From Deltaproteobacteria bacterium UBA5329 (GTDB lineage Bacteria > Desulfobacterota > Syntrophorhabdia > Syntrophorhabdales > Syntrophorhabdaceae), in contig DHQV01000025.1 of assembly GCA_002408185.1 (NCBI GenBank), positions 518-16,453 on the forward strand: a stretch of DNA of 15,936 nucleotides, read 5' to 3'. A model generated the notes under the pieces. The model was not told the DNA's origin and did not search any database. It saw only the letters and a list, made by a program, of their open reading frames with translations. Every line of letters starts with the position of its first letter. Position 1 is the first letter of the stretch. Shown here piece by piece: positions 1 to 7,375 of the stretch. Made by a program: the position numbers and the translations under genes.

Positions 1-990
1 GGGGGTGGATCTAAATGCAGGGAACCAGAAATGGAACGGTTTGTTTTCCCAAGCAGGCTGCGGTACCCTCGGTATATTGGTGAACTTGATGAAATTCGCA
101 TACGTATCGAGTGCTGTGCCTGTCATGCTGGCGGAAACACGCCAGAACGGTAAGTACAGGGTGGACCTTCCTTCGGGGATTCTCGATGTCATTCTGGCAA
201 ATTCAGCGGGCTGCAGGCCTTTTTCCGTCACGTTCCACGCTCTGCTGCAATTCGCGCAGAAGACGGTGCAGCTGTCCGGACCGGAAGTGGTGTCCCGTCC
301 GCAATTGGGGCACATTGCCGGCAAAAAGCGCATCTGCCAGTTGTCTTCGACCGTATCCGCATCAATGAGCGCGGCGGGTGCGGTGGCAAGAATATCGTCC
401 GTTATCCCATCGTGCACTTTTTCATTGCGCACATAGAAGGGCACATAAATGAGGCTCAGGGTATCCGCTATGAACGCTTCGTGATATGTACGTTCTTCCT
501 TTATCTCGAGCTTAACGTCAGGGACGATATCGTAGTCATCCTCGGAGATCCTGACCATGCGTGTTTCGGGCGTGCGGACCAGTTTATACTCTACAGCATT
601 TTTGGCCGCGGCCAGGGAGAGGTCGAAGGCCCGTTTCGGCTTCAGGTAGTGCGCGCCCCTGTTGGGTTTCGCCAACGTGAGCTTGAGGGACTGCGGCCGT
701 ATACCGAGCGAGGACGGAAGACCGGGATTTTCTATGGCCAGGAATGTCTTGTCGACCAGGCCATTCTCGATGCCGCTTGTCTTGCAAAGAAAGCGCATGC
801 CCTTGAACCGCCAGTACGGAACATAGAACACGTCTTCCAAAAATGGGTTATACGGCGATATGCAATAGCGGAAATAATCCGGGGCCTGCATAAATAGCCT
901 GGTCTTGCAGAAAGCACAGGAAAACAGTTTGTCGGTCTCGTCGAGGACAACGGGTGCCCCACATTGAGGACATTCATACTCTATCTGCAT
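1..990 (-). CDS. Zinc-ribbon protein with duplicated ribbon module, partner of SPFH protein (partial, runs off left edge)
   Basis: The frame is open from the ATG at 990-988 to the window edge, so 330 codons are visible and the C-terminus is missing. It carries two four-cysteine zinc ribbons with identical spacing, CxxC-x14-CxxC: Cys7/10/25/28 and Cys227/230/245/248. About 30 residues after each ribbon comes an aromatic motif, VPYWR (58-62) and LPFWR (280-284), and a related VPFY occurs at 183-186. This suggests an internally duplicated unit. No transmembrane segment is seen in the visible part. The start overlaps the last 10 bases of the upstream SPFH gene, with GGGGAAAGGA before it, so the two are almost certainly co-translated. 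By context it resembles YdjG-type zinc-ribbon partners of YdjI-like SPFH proteins in Bacillus, which are linked to PspA and the membrane. That role is inferred; the catalytic or binding function is unknown. Confidence 0.8.
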   Translation of the reverse strand, partial: MQIEYECPQCGAPVVLDETDKLFSCAFCKTRLFMQAPDYFRYCISPYNPFLEDVFYVPYWRFKGMRFLCKTSGIENGLVDKTFLAIENPGLPSSLGIRPQSLKLTLAKPNRGAHYLKPKRAFDLSLAAAKNAVEYKLVRTPETRMVRISEDDYDIVPDVKLEIKEERTYHEAFIADTLSLIYVPFYVRNEKVHDGITDDILATAPAALIDADTVEDNWQMRFLPAMCPNCGRDTTSGPDSCTVFCANCSRAWNVTEKGLQPAEFARMTSRIPEGRSTLYLPFWRVSASMTGTALDTYANFIKFTNIPRVPQPAWENKPFHFWFPAFRSTP

Positions 991-2096
991 GGTTGCGCGA
1001 TCCTTTCCCCGCAGTGGTTGCAGAATATCGAACCGTAAAGGTTTTCGTATCCGCACCCGGGACACTTCAACGGTTCTAGCTGTTTCGTGACCTCGCATCC
1101 GCAGGATGGGCAAAACCGTGCATTGACCGGAAGATTTTTATGACAGTCAAGGCATTGATGAACAACAAGCAGATGGTGCCCGCATGCCTGGCAGAACTGA
1201 GCGTTCCGGCTGACAGGGCTCTGACATTCCGGACATTTCATCGCGTTGACCGGTTGGGAGAGGGCCCTCATACTGTCTGCATACATGGCAGGCATCATAA
1301 ACCCCAATCCCACGCCGAGGCCTGCACCAGCATGGGACGGGTTTTTGGCCGCGGTTTCCATGGCCATTGCGGTTTTCATTTTGAAAAGTTTATTGAGGTC
1401 GTCAAATATAGCCAGCCTGCTCTTGTCGTCAATTGCCTGCTGCACCTCCTGGGGAGGAGTTATCGAATTGATGAAAAGACCCGACAGCTCGATCCCGAAA
1501 TGCGAGAGATCTTTCTGGGCAAGGCCGCTTAAACCGTCGGATATCTCTTCATAGCGCCCCGGGAGGTTAAAAAGCGTATCGAGATTATCACCCAGGTGAT
1601 CATTGAAGCGGGACATTATGACCCTGCCGAGGTATTCTTCGACATCCTCAACCGTATAGGAAGATCTCGTCCCCACGAGGGTGTTGATAAAAAGAGATGG
1701 CTGGATCACCCTGATATTGAACATCCCGAAAGCCCTCAACCTGATAAGTCCTAGCGTAGAGTCTTTGAATGCGACAGGGTCTCTCGTTCCCCATGCAAGG
1801 TTGGTGAATGTTTTCGTATTGATAAAGTATACTTCGGCTCGAAGGGGGCTCGTGAATCCCCACGGAAGGCTCAACAATTTTGTAATGATCGGGATGTTAA
1901 GGGTGTTCAGGGTGTAGCGTCCGGCGCCTATCGCATCATATGCCTTTCCCTCATAGAAAAATATCGCAGCCTGGCTTTCGCGTACGGTAAGCTGGGCCCC
2001 ATATTTGATGTCCCCGGAACCGCTTTCGGGTATCCTATGCGCGATCTCTTTGCCTGTGTCATCAAACCACTCGATTACTTCAAGAAAATTACCCAT
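981..2096 (-). CDS. SPFH/band-7 (YdjI-like, virion-core-type) protein with three C-terminal zinc ribbons
   Basis: This 371-residue protein has an SPFH-like region at about residues 30-240 and a glycine-rich hydrophobic stretch at about 255-272 (GAGLGVGLGFMMPA). The tail holds three tandem zinc ribbons, each CxxC-x10-CxxC: Cys288/291/302/305, 315/318/329/332 and 345/348/359/362. Unlike flotillin or HflC there is no N-terminal membrane anchor, which fits the cytoplasmic YdjI branch of SPFH proteins. Family knowledge suggests a large oligomer that acts as a membrane-associated scaffold. In Bacillus the relative helps hold PspA at the membrane, but no PspA gene is visible here. The start is well supported by GGAGG six bases upstream of the ATG. 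The next gene overlaps its stop codon. The SPFH assignment is fairly sure; the exact role is inferred. Confidence 0.82.
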   Translation of the reverse strand: MGNFLEVIEWFDDTGKEIAHRIPESGSGDIKYGAQLTVRESQAAIFFYEGKAYDAIGAGRYTLNTLNIPIITKLLSLPWGFTSPLRAEVYFINTKTFTNLAWGTRDPVAFKDSTLGLIRLRAFGMFNIRVIQPSLFINTLVGTRSSYTVEDVEEYLGRVIMSRFNDHLGDNLDTLFNLPGRYEEISDGLSGLAQKDLSHFGIELSGLFINSITPPQEVQQAIDDKSRLAIFDDLNKLFKMKTAMAMETAAKNPSHAGAGLGVGLGFMMPAMYADSMRALSQPVNAMKCPECQSPVSRNAQFCQACGHHLLVVHQCLDCHKNLPVNARFCPSCGCEVTKQLEPLKCPGCGYENLYGSIFCNHCGERIAQPCR

Positions 2097-2109
2097 GCAG
2101 TCCTCCGGA

Positions 2110-2137
2110 CGTTCTATGTTCTTTGTTCTACGTTCTA
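2110..2137. repeat. Four tandem 7-bp repeats
   Basis: Four contiguous heptamers are seen on the plus strand: CGTTCTA (2110-2116), TGTTCTT (2117-2123), TGTTCTA (2124-2130) and CGTTCTA (2131-2137). Units differ from one another at one or two positions. The array lies between the candidate promoter and the ribosome binding site of the SPFH gene, so it would be transcribed in the leader. Confidence 0.75.
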
Positions 2138-2160
2138 GGTTAAAAAAAGAAAAAATTCAA
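2132..2160 (-). promoter_or_regulatory. Candidate promoter for the SPFH/zinc-ribbon operon
   Basis: On the minus strand TTGAAT (2160-2155) and TAGAAC (2137-2132) are separated by 17 bases of T-rich DNA. Each hexamer matches the sigma-70 consensus at four of six positions. The -10 hexamer falls inside the first unit of the heptamer repeat, so the assignment is tentative. It would give a leader of about 30 bases before the ATG at 2096. Confidence 0.35.
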
Positions 2161-2367
2161 TAGATTATTGGGAAAAAATGCCGGGCGTTTTCGATTATCA
2201 CAAGATATTCATTCCATTCGAGACTGTGTCTCAATTCATCCGAATCCATCATTTCGGCGGGATCCAAGGTTTTTCTTTTCGGTTTTCCAAGAATTATGAA
2301 CACAACGAACAGCAATAAAAATAAAACCCTGGACCCCAGATCAAGGGGCTGTGTAATAATTATAATT

Positions 2368-2524
2368 TCGCCGTCATTCCGGTTCCGGGTACTCTTAAGG
2401 ATGGAAGGAATCCAAGGTTTGCCATTGATGCAGATTTCTGATCATTCACAACATTTCGATATAGAAAGATAGAATAAAAAAACAAAACACTGGACCCCGG
2501 CGTCAAGCGCCGGGATGACGGCGA
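2368..2524. repeat. REP/MITE-like element with 15-bp inverted ends and an internal perfect hairpin
   Basis: The segment is bounded by TCGCCGTCATTCCGG (2368-2382) and CCGGGATGACGGCGA (2510-2524), which are reverse complements at 14 of 15 positions. The right end overlaps a perfect 7-bp hairpin, CCCGGCG-TCAAG-CGCCGGG (2496-2514). Read on the minus strand, the hairpin is followed within about 10 bases by a T-rich tract, so it could also help terminate the pst transcript. No transposase is encoded. Confidence 0.6.
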
Positions 2525-2617
2525 TACGTTACGCCCGGAAATGGCAATTCATGGCTCTGGATGACGGGATCGGAACCAACACAGGGAATGACTAAACGCA
2601 GAACGTAAAACTATTTC

Positions 2618-3370
2618 TTATCCGTACCGTCCCGTGATGTACCCCTCCGTCCTTTCATCGCGGGGTGAGGTGAAGATTTGAGAGGTGTCGCCGAACTCAA
2701 CGAGGACGCCGAGCAGCATGAAGCCGGTATAGTCGGAGACACGGGCTGCCTGTTGCATGTTATGGGTAACGATAAGGATCGTGTAGCGTTCCTTCAGTTC
2801 GATCATGAGTTCCTCGATCCTCATAGTTGCGATCGGATCGAGGGCCGAGCAGGGCTCGTCGAGCAGGATGATCTCGGGTTCCACCGTGAGGAGCCGGGCG
2901 ATGCAGAGGCGCTGTTTCATCTCTTCTGAAAGTTCGAGGGCCGGTGTATGAAGCTTGTCCTTGAGTTCCTCAAGGAGCCCCACGGAATGAAGGCAGCGGT
3001 CCACTATTTCTCTCATTGTCCGCCTGTTGGCCATGCCGTGCACCTTGAGCCCATATACCATGTTTTCGTAGACCGTGAATGGAAAAGGATTGGGACGCTG
3101 GAAGACCATACCCACTTTTTTTCGCAGGTTGATTATATCCATATTCTGTAACCGTTCGTGGTGAACGTAGATATCACCTTCGATCCGGACGTCTTCCTGG
3201 AGGTCGTTCATACGGTTGAAACAGCGAAGAAGAGTTGATTTTCCGCATCCCGAAGGGCCTATCAGGGCTGTGATGGCCCGGGAATAGACATGGAAATCGA
3301 CGTCCTTGAGAGCGTGGAGATTGCCATAGTAAAGATTGAGTTTCTCGGTTCGCAAGGCAAATCTGTCCAT
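2618..3370 (-). CDS. pstB: Phosphate ABC transporter ATPase PstB, second copy (degenerate signature motif)
   Basis: This 250-residue nucleotide-binding subunit of the Pst phosphate importer is close to the usual family length and ends in YITGRYG, as PstB proteins typically do. Walker A (GPSGCGKST, 38-46), the Q-loop (VFQRPNPFP, Gln91), Walker B with catalytic glutamate (LLDEP, Asp171/Glu172) and the H-loop (VTHNMQQAA, His203) are intact. The ABC signature is not: where PstB normally has LSGGQQQR, this protein reads LSEEMKQR (147-154). The bases give TCA GAA GAG ATG, with no frameshift. It follows pstB1 with a one-base TAATG stop/start overlap, implying coupled translation and equal dosage. 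I infer that it works as a heterodimer with PstB1, supplying the Walker, Q and H elements of the single canonical ATP site. Confidence 0.9.
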   Translation of the reverse strand: MDRFALRTEKLNLYYGNLHALKDVDFHVYSRAITALIGPSGCGKSTLLRCFNRMNDLQEDVRIEGDIYVHHERLQNMDIINLRKKVGMVFQRPNPFPFTVYENMVYGLKVHGMANRRTMREIVDRCLHSVGLLEELKDKLHTPALELSEEMKQRLCIARLLTVEPEIILLDEPCSALDPIATMRIEELMIELKERYTILIVTHNMQQAARVSDYTGFMLLGVLVEFGDTSQIFTSPRDERTEGYITGRYG

Positions 3371-4131
3371 TATCCAAACTTTCCCTGGATGTAATCTTCG
3401 GTCTTGCTTTCGGCGGGGGTTGTGAAGACCTTATCTGTTGTATTGTATTCGATGAGTTCGCCAAGATAAAAGAAAGCCGAAAAATCGCTGATCCTCGCTA
3501 TCTGTTTCGTATTGTTGGAAACGAGGATGATCGTATACTCCGACTTCAGTTCACTTAAGGCATCTTCTATTTTCGCCGTCGATATAGGATCGAGGCCAGA
3601 GCAGGGTTCGTCGAGCAGGATAATCTCCGGTTTCAAGGCGAGTGTCCGGGCAAGGCACAGGCGCTGCTGCTGTCCGCCCGACAATTTCAATGCCGACGTA
3701 CTTAGCCTGTCTTTTACCTCCTCCCACAGAAATGCCTTCTTGAGACAGTCTTCCGCAATACGATGGAGAGTGGTCCGGTCCGTTATTCCCTTGAGTTTCG
3801 GACCGTACGCGATATTTTCGAAAATAGAGCGGGGCAGGGGAATAGGGACCGCAAAAACAGTCCCCACGCGTCTGCGCAGCTCGATCGGGTTTATGCTGCC
3901 ATCGAGAATGCTTTTCCCGTCGATGTCGGCATCACCCTCGATCCTTACATTGTTCTCGAAATCTATCATCCGGTTGATAACCGAGATGAGTGTGGATTTT
4001 CCGCTGCCGGACGGTCCCATAAAACCGGTGATGGTGTTTCTGTGGACTTTAATTGTTACGTCTTTCAGCACCGTTACTTTGCCGAAAGATACCCTCAATT
4101 TGTCGGTCGCTATCTTCGTTTCCATCACCAT
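3370..4131 (-). CDS. pstB: Phosphate ABC transporter ATPase PstB, first copy (Q-loop and H-loop residues lost)
   Basis: This is a 253-residue PstB-family ATPase. Walker A (GPSGSGKST, 39-47), the signature LSGGQQQR (150-157) and Walker B (LLDEP, Asp174/Glu175) are canonical. The Q-loop reads VFAVPIPLP, with Ala94 in place of the coupling glutamine (codon GCG). The H-loop reads VSNNTKQIA, with Asn206 in place of the switch histidine (codon AAC). The protein is otherwise full length and ends in YIQGKFG, so it does not look like a decaying pseudogene. Its ATG follows the pstA stop directly; an alternative ATG lies at 4125, and neither has a strong ribosome binding site. As a partner of PstB2 it would contribute the intact signature. 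The Walker/Q/H side of its own site is impaired. Confidence 0.9.
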   Translation of the reverse strand: MVMETKIATDKLRVSFGKVTVLKDVTIKVHRNTITGFMGPSGSGKSTLISVINRMIDFENNVRIEGDADIDGKSILDGSINPIELRRRVGTVFAVPIPLPRSIFENIAYGPKLKGITDRTTLHRIAEDCLKKAFLWEEVKDRLSTSALKLSGGQQQRLCLARTLALKPEIILLDEPCSGLDPISTAKIEDALSELKSEYTIILVSNNTKQIARISDFSAFFYLGELIEYNTTDKVFTTPAESKTEDYIQGKFG

Positions 4132-4968
4132 CTATGAATACCGTGCAATCGCCTTGTTCATAATGTAGTAGGCAATAATATTGACGAACAAAATGCTCAG
4201 CACCAGGACAACGGCAGTCCCGTACGCCTTTTCCATCGATATGCCTTCCCGCGCCAGGATATAGAAGTGAACGGCCATTGTCCTGCCCGATTCCATAAGG
4301 GAAAGCGGCAGGCGCAGAGAGCTTCCCATCGTGAAAATGATCGCGGCCGTTTCGCCGACTGCCCTGCCGATGCTGAGCATAATGCCGGTCAATATCCCCG
4401 GCATCGCGGCAGGGAGCACAACTTTCTTGATCGTCTCCCATTTGCTCGCGCTCAAGGAATAACTGACTATTCTCAACTGGCGCGGAACCGCACGGACCGC
4501 TTCCTCGGAAGTTCTGATTATGGTCGGCAGTATCATGATCGTAAGTGTCAGAACGCCGGCAAGTAATGACCAGCCCATCTTCAGCTTGATAACGAAGAAA
4601 ATGAAGCCAAAGAGGCCGTAAAGGATGGAAGGGATACCGGCAAGAGATTCAACGCCAAATCGTATCAGTTTTGTAAATGTCGATTCACGAGTGTATTCCG
4701 TAAGGAAGATCGCCGTGCCCACGCCGAGCGGGGTGGCAAGGAGTATGGACAGGAGAGCTAGCTGGATAGTGCCCACTATTGCCGGGAATATCCCGCCATG
4801 CCTTCCCATGTCCTGCGGAAAGGAAAAAATGAAAGCAAAATTGACCTGGGGGAATCCCTTAAAGAAAATAATTCCGATTATCAGGACCAGGACCGTCACG
4901 GTGCAATATGCCTGGGCAACAAGTCCCCAGCGGACGAGGCGGTTGGTTATCCTGGGATTGATCCTCAT
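4132..4968 (-). CDS. pstA: Phosphate ABC transporter permease PstA
   Basis: This 278-residue integral membrane protein is one of the two channel-forming subunits of the high-affinity phosphate importer. The first membrane helix is at about residues 18-37. The binding-protein-dependent permease loop (EAA region) at about 155-207 includes SASKWETIKKVVLPAAMPGI followed by GRAVGETAAI, as expected for PstA. The EAA loop contacts the ATPases. The start ATG overlaps the pstC stop by four bases (ATGA), so translation is coupled. The pstB1 ATG follows the pstA stop with no gap. Confidence 0.93.
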   Translation of the reverse strand: MRINPRITNRLVRWGLVAQAYCTVTVLVLIIGIIFFKGFPQVNFAFIFSFPQDMGRHGGIFPAIVGTIQLALLSILLATPLGVGTAIFLTEYTRESTFTKLIRFGVESLAGIPSILYGLFGFIFFVIKLKMGWSLLAGVLTLTIMILPTIIRTSEEAVRAVPRQLRIVSYSLSASKWETIKKVVLPAAMPGILTGIMLSIGRAVGETAAIIFTMGSSLRLPLSLMESGRTMAVHFYILAREGISMEKAYGTAVVLVLSILFVNIIAYYIMNKAIARYS

Positions 4969-5834
4969 TTCGCTATCTTCCTCTTTATCCCAAAATTCGC
5001 GATGTAATTGAGCACCATGATGATGATCATCAGCACGACACCCGTCGAAAAGAGAGCCAGTCTGTGATCGCCGGTCGCGTACGCCAGTTCCAGGGCGATA
5101 TTGCCCGTTAAGGTCCTTAAAGGATCGAGAAGACTTGTCGGTATTTTCAGGGCGTTACCTGCGATCATGATAACCGCCATCGTCTCACCGATAGCCCTTC
5201 CCATGCCAAGGATAAAACTTGCCAGTATTCCCGATTTTGCCGAGGGTATTATCACCTTGTAAATGGTCTGCCATTTCGTGGCGCCCATGGCGGCCGATGC
5301 TTCACGATACGTTTTCGGGACGCTGACGAGAGCATCAAATGAAATGCTGATTATGGTCGGCAATATCATGATCCCGAGCACGAGCGAGGTCGAGATGAGG
5401 GAGAATCCCGATCCGCCGAGATAATTCCTGACGAGGGGCACAATGTAGACAACGCCGAGGAAACCGAAAACAACGGACGGGATTCCGGCAAGAAGTTCAA
5501 TTGCGGGTTTCAGGAGTATTTTCATCCTTTTGCCCGAATATTCTGATAGGTAGATCGCGCAGGAGAGTCCGAGTGGGGCCCCGATGACCAGTGCGCCGAC
5601 AGTCACGAGAAATGAGGAGATTATCATGGGAAAAATGCCGAAATAACCTTTGGTAGGGGCCCATTTCATGCCCAGGATGATCTTTTTTACGCCAACCTTC
5701 AGAAAAAGGGGTAGCCCTTCACCCAGTATAAATGCGAATATCAGAAAGAGAAAAAGAAGCGAGGATAAAGCAAAAGCGACGAGGACCCACTTGACGAACT
5801 GCTCCTTCAATACAGCCCGGTCAATCATGAACAC
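4965..5834 (-). CDS. pstC: Phosphate ABC transporter permease PstC
   Basis: This 289-residue membrane subunit partners PstA. There is an N-terminal hydrophobic helix at about residues 16-38. The EAA loop spans about 176-220, containing ASAAMGATKWQTIYKVIIPS and GRAIGETMAV, with LAGIPSVVFGFLG (115-127) typical of PstC. The start is uncertain: a GTG at 5834 has AAGG eight bases upstream, while an ATG two codons later (5828) has a weaker TAGG five bases upstream. Either choice overlaps the end of pstS. The 3' end overlaps pstA by four bases. Confidence 0.93.
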   Translation of the reverse strand: MFMIDRAVLKEQFVKWVLVAFALSSLLFLFLIFAFILGEGLPLFLKVGVKKIILGMKWAPTKGYFGIFPMIISSFLVTVGALVIGAPLGLSCAIYLSEYSGKRMKILLKPAIELLAGIPSVVFGFLGVVYIVPLVRNYLGGSGFSLISTSLVLGIMILPTIISISFDALVSVPKTYREASAAMGATKWQTIYKVIIPSAKSGILASFILGMGRAIGETMAVIMIAGNALKIPTSLLDPLRTLTGNIALELAYATGDHRLALFSTGVVLMIIIMVLNYIANFGIKRKIAK

Positions 5835-6633
5835 CTACCAGACCTTCATTCTTAAGAATGCGCTGACCACCATCCCTGGAGAGCACATAATCTATGAATC
5901 TTCGGGCCCGTTTGTTCGGCTGCCCGTTCGTCAGGTAAAGGAATGGCCTGACGATTTTGTATTGCCCCGATCGTATCGTTTGTATCGATGGCCTTATCCC
6001 GTCGATAGAAACAGGCTTGACCTTTTCATCGACGAGCCCCATGGAAATATACCCTACGGCGTACGGATCGGTTGCCACCACTTCCTTTACGGAGCCGTTG
6101 GAATCCTGGACCATCGTGGAATCGTTGATCTCTTTGTCCTTCATGATCAGTTCCTCAAAGGCTCCCCGGGTTCCCGATCCTTCCTCGCGGGATACAGCGT
6201 CGATCTTCCTGTTTACCCAGCCCAGTTGTCGCCAGTTCGAGATATTCCCGCTGAAGATCCCGCGGATCTGATCGAGGGTTAACGCCGTGACAGGATTGTT
6301 TTTATGAACGACAACCACGATGCCGTCGTAGCAGATCACTATCCTGTTCAATACCTTTTCGTCGTCTTTTAATTCCCTGGATGACATTCCAATATCTACG
6401 GTCCTGTTGATCACTGCCTGTATACCGGCGGTCGACCCTCCGCCCTGAACGTCAATAGTTACGTCCCTGCTGTCAAGCATGAAATGTTCGGCCAGCTTCT
6501 CCGTAAAAGGCATAACCGATGTCGATCCGGCAACTGTAATCTTTTGCATCCCCGTGCTGCTGCTGTTGTTGCTCCCGCAGGAAATAAGAAGCCCCATGAT
6601 AAAAGGCAGAAGTACGAACCATCGCAGGCACAT
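5821..6633 (-). CDS. pstS: Phosphate-binding lipoprotein PstS
   Basis: This 270-residue substrate-binding protein delivers phosphate to PstCA. A short signal peptide ends in the lipobox LLISC, with Cys19 as the lipidation site, so it should be membrane-tethered outside the cytoplasmic membrane. Phosphate-binding signatures follow: AGSTSVMPF (35-43), QGGGSTAG (63-70) and REEGSGTRGAF (149-159). The gene begins five bases after the phoU stop. Its likely ribosome binding site, AAGGAG, lies inside the end of phoU and is rather distant from the ATG. No gene for another periplasmic binding protein is present in the window. Confidence 0.92.
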   Translation of the reverse strand: MCLRWFVLLPFIMGLLISCGSNNSSSTGMQKITVAGSTSVMPFTEKLAEHFMLDSRDVTIDVQGGGSTAGIQAVINRTVDIGMSSRELKDDEKVLNRIVICYDGIVVVVHKNNPVTALTLDQIRGIFSGNISNWRQLGWVNRKIDAVSREEGSGTRGAFEELIMKDKEINDSTMVQDSNGSVKEVVATDPYAVGYISMGLVDEKVKPVSIDGIRPSIQTIRSGQYKIVRPFLYLTNGQPNKRARRFIDYVLSRDGGQRILKNEGLVGVHD

Positions 6634-6638
6634 ATTTT

Positions 6639-7319
6639 TTATTCCCGGGGCTCCTTCATATGCCGTATTATCTTGCCTTCCACAAGAAAAATGACCAGTT
6701 CGGCAATGTTGACCGCATGGTCAGCCATACGTTCGAGATATTTCGCTATAAAAAGGACCCGGGTTGCCCGTGAGATCGTTTTCATATCCTGCATCATATA
6801 TGTCAGGAGTTCACGAAAGATCTGGTCAAGCAGTTGGTCGACCATTTGATCATCTTTCGTCACCTTTCGCGCCATCGCAACATCTTCCCTGACGAATGCT
6901 TCGAGGCTTTCCTTCAGCATGAGCTGCACCGTTTCCGCCATCATCGGGAGGTCAATATAAGGCTTTAATATGGGCTCCTGATTCAATTCCTGGACCCGTT
7001 CGCAGATATTTACGGCCATATCGCCTATGCGTTCAAGATCGTAGTTTATCTTGATGGCCGTGGTTATGAAGCGAAGATCGCGTGCCGCCGGTTGCCGAAG
7101 GGCGAGAAGCTTGAGACAGAACTCGTCTATCTCAACTTCCAGTGCATTTACGATAGGATCGTCCTCTATAACTTCTTCTGCGAGTTCGGAATTGCGTTCG
7201 AGCAGTGCTTTGATAGCGTTGTTAATGGCCTTTTCAACCAGTCCGCCTTCGTAAAGAAGTTTTTCCTTGAGTTCCTTCAATTCAAGATCGAAAGTCCTGT
7301 AAATATGCCCTTCAAGCAT
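6639..7319 (-). CDS. phoU: PhoU phosphate-uptake regulator
   Basis: This cytoplasmic all-helical protein of about 226 residues damps phosphate uptake and signals Pst status to a PhoR-type kinase in known systems. Counting from the upstream ATG, it has the two PhoU repeats, each with the metal-binding ExxxD motif: DLERIGDMAVNIC (Glu97, Asp101) and YLERMADHAVNIA (Glu197, Asp201). Two adjacent ATGs exist at 7322 and 7319. GGAGG at 7330-7326 sits three bases from the first and six from the second, so I chose 7319. phoU comes first in the operon, before pstS, whereas it is last in Escherichia coli. No phoR or phoB gene lies within the window. Confidence 0.93.
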   Translation of the reverse strand: MLEGHIYRTFDLELKELKEKLLYEGGLVEKAINNAIKALLERNSELAEEVIEDDPIVNALEVEIDEFCLKLLALRQPAARDLRFITTAIKINYDLERIGDMAVNICERVQELNQEPILKPYIDLPMMAETVQLMLKESLEAFVREDVAMARKVTKDDQMVDQLLDQIFRELLTYMMQDMKTISRATRVLFIAKYLERMADHAVNIAELVIFLVEGKIIRHMKEPRE

Positions 7320-7346
7320 CATACGCCTCCTGCTCTGATTGGCAAG

Positions 7347-7375
7347 AGTATAGTAGCTTTTTCCCTTGATTACAA
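7347..7375 (-). promoter_or_regulatory. Promoter of the phoU-pstSCAB1B2 operon
   Basis: On the minus strand TTGTAA (7375-7370) and TATACT (7352-7347) are separated by exactly 17 bases, a good sigma-70-type match. This gives a leader of roughly 20 bases before phoU. A single CTGTCAT, identical to a PhoB-box half-site, lies 22 bases upstream of the -35 hexamer (7403-7397). No second half-site is found at the expected 11-base spacing, so PhoB control is not demonstrated. Confidence 0.6.

Larger units (their letters stand above)
2097..2617. other. Gene-free intergenic region with REP-like and degenerate direct repeats
   Basis: No convincing coding frame is present between the end of pstB2 and the start of the SPFH gene. 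Beyond the heptamer array and the REP-like inverted repeat it contains a short palindrome, GAGAC-TGT-GTCTC (2220-2232). Two degenerate direct copies of a compound motif are also present: TCCAAGG at 2263 and 2411, each followed 65-80 bases later by an A-rich tract and TGGACCCC (2330 and 2491). A further GGATGACGGGAT lies near 2560. This composition is typical of decayed dispersed repeats rather than lost genes. Confidence 0.65.

Noticed and set aside
412..897. Plus-strand open frames in the first kilobase that might suggest separate small genes.
   Set aside because: The minus strand carries one uninterrupted 330-codon frame here with paired zinc ribbons and an overlapping start behind the SPFH gene, which explains the region better.
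2618..3370. The possibility that LSEEM in PstB2 reflects a frameshift or decaying pseudogene.
   Set aside because: The reading frame and all residues on both sides match PstB, the change is confined to the signature, and the gene is full length.
3512..4168. A 218-codon open frame on the plus strand opposite pstB1.
   Set aside because: It is antisense to a full-length PstB gene with all family landmarks, has no recognisable protein features and lacks a convincing ribosome binding site.
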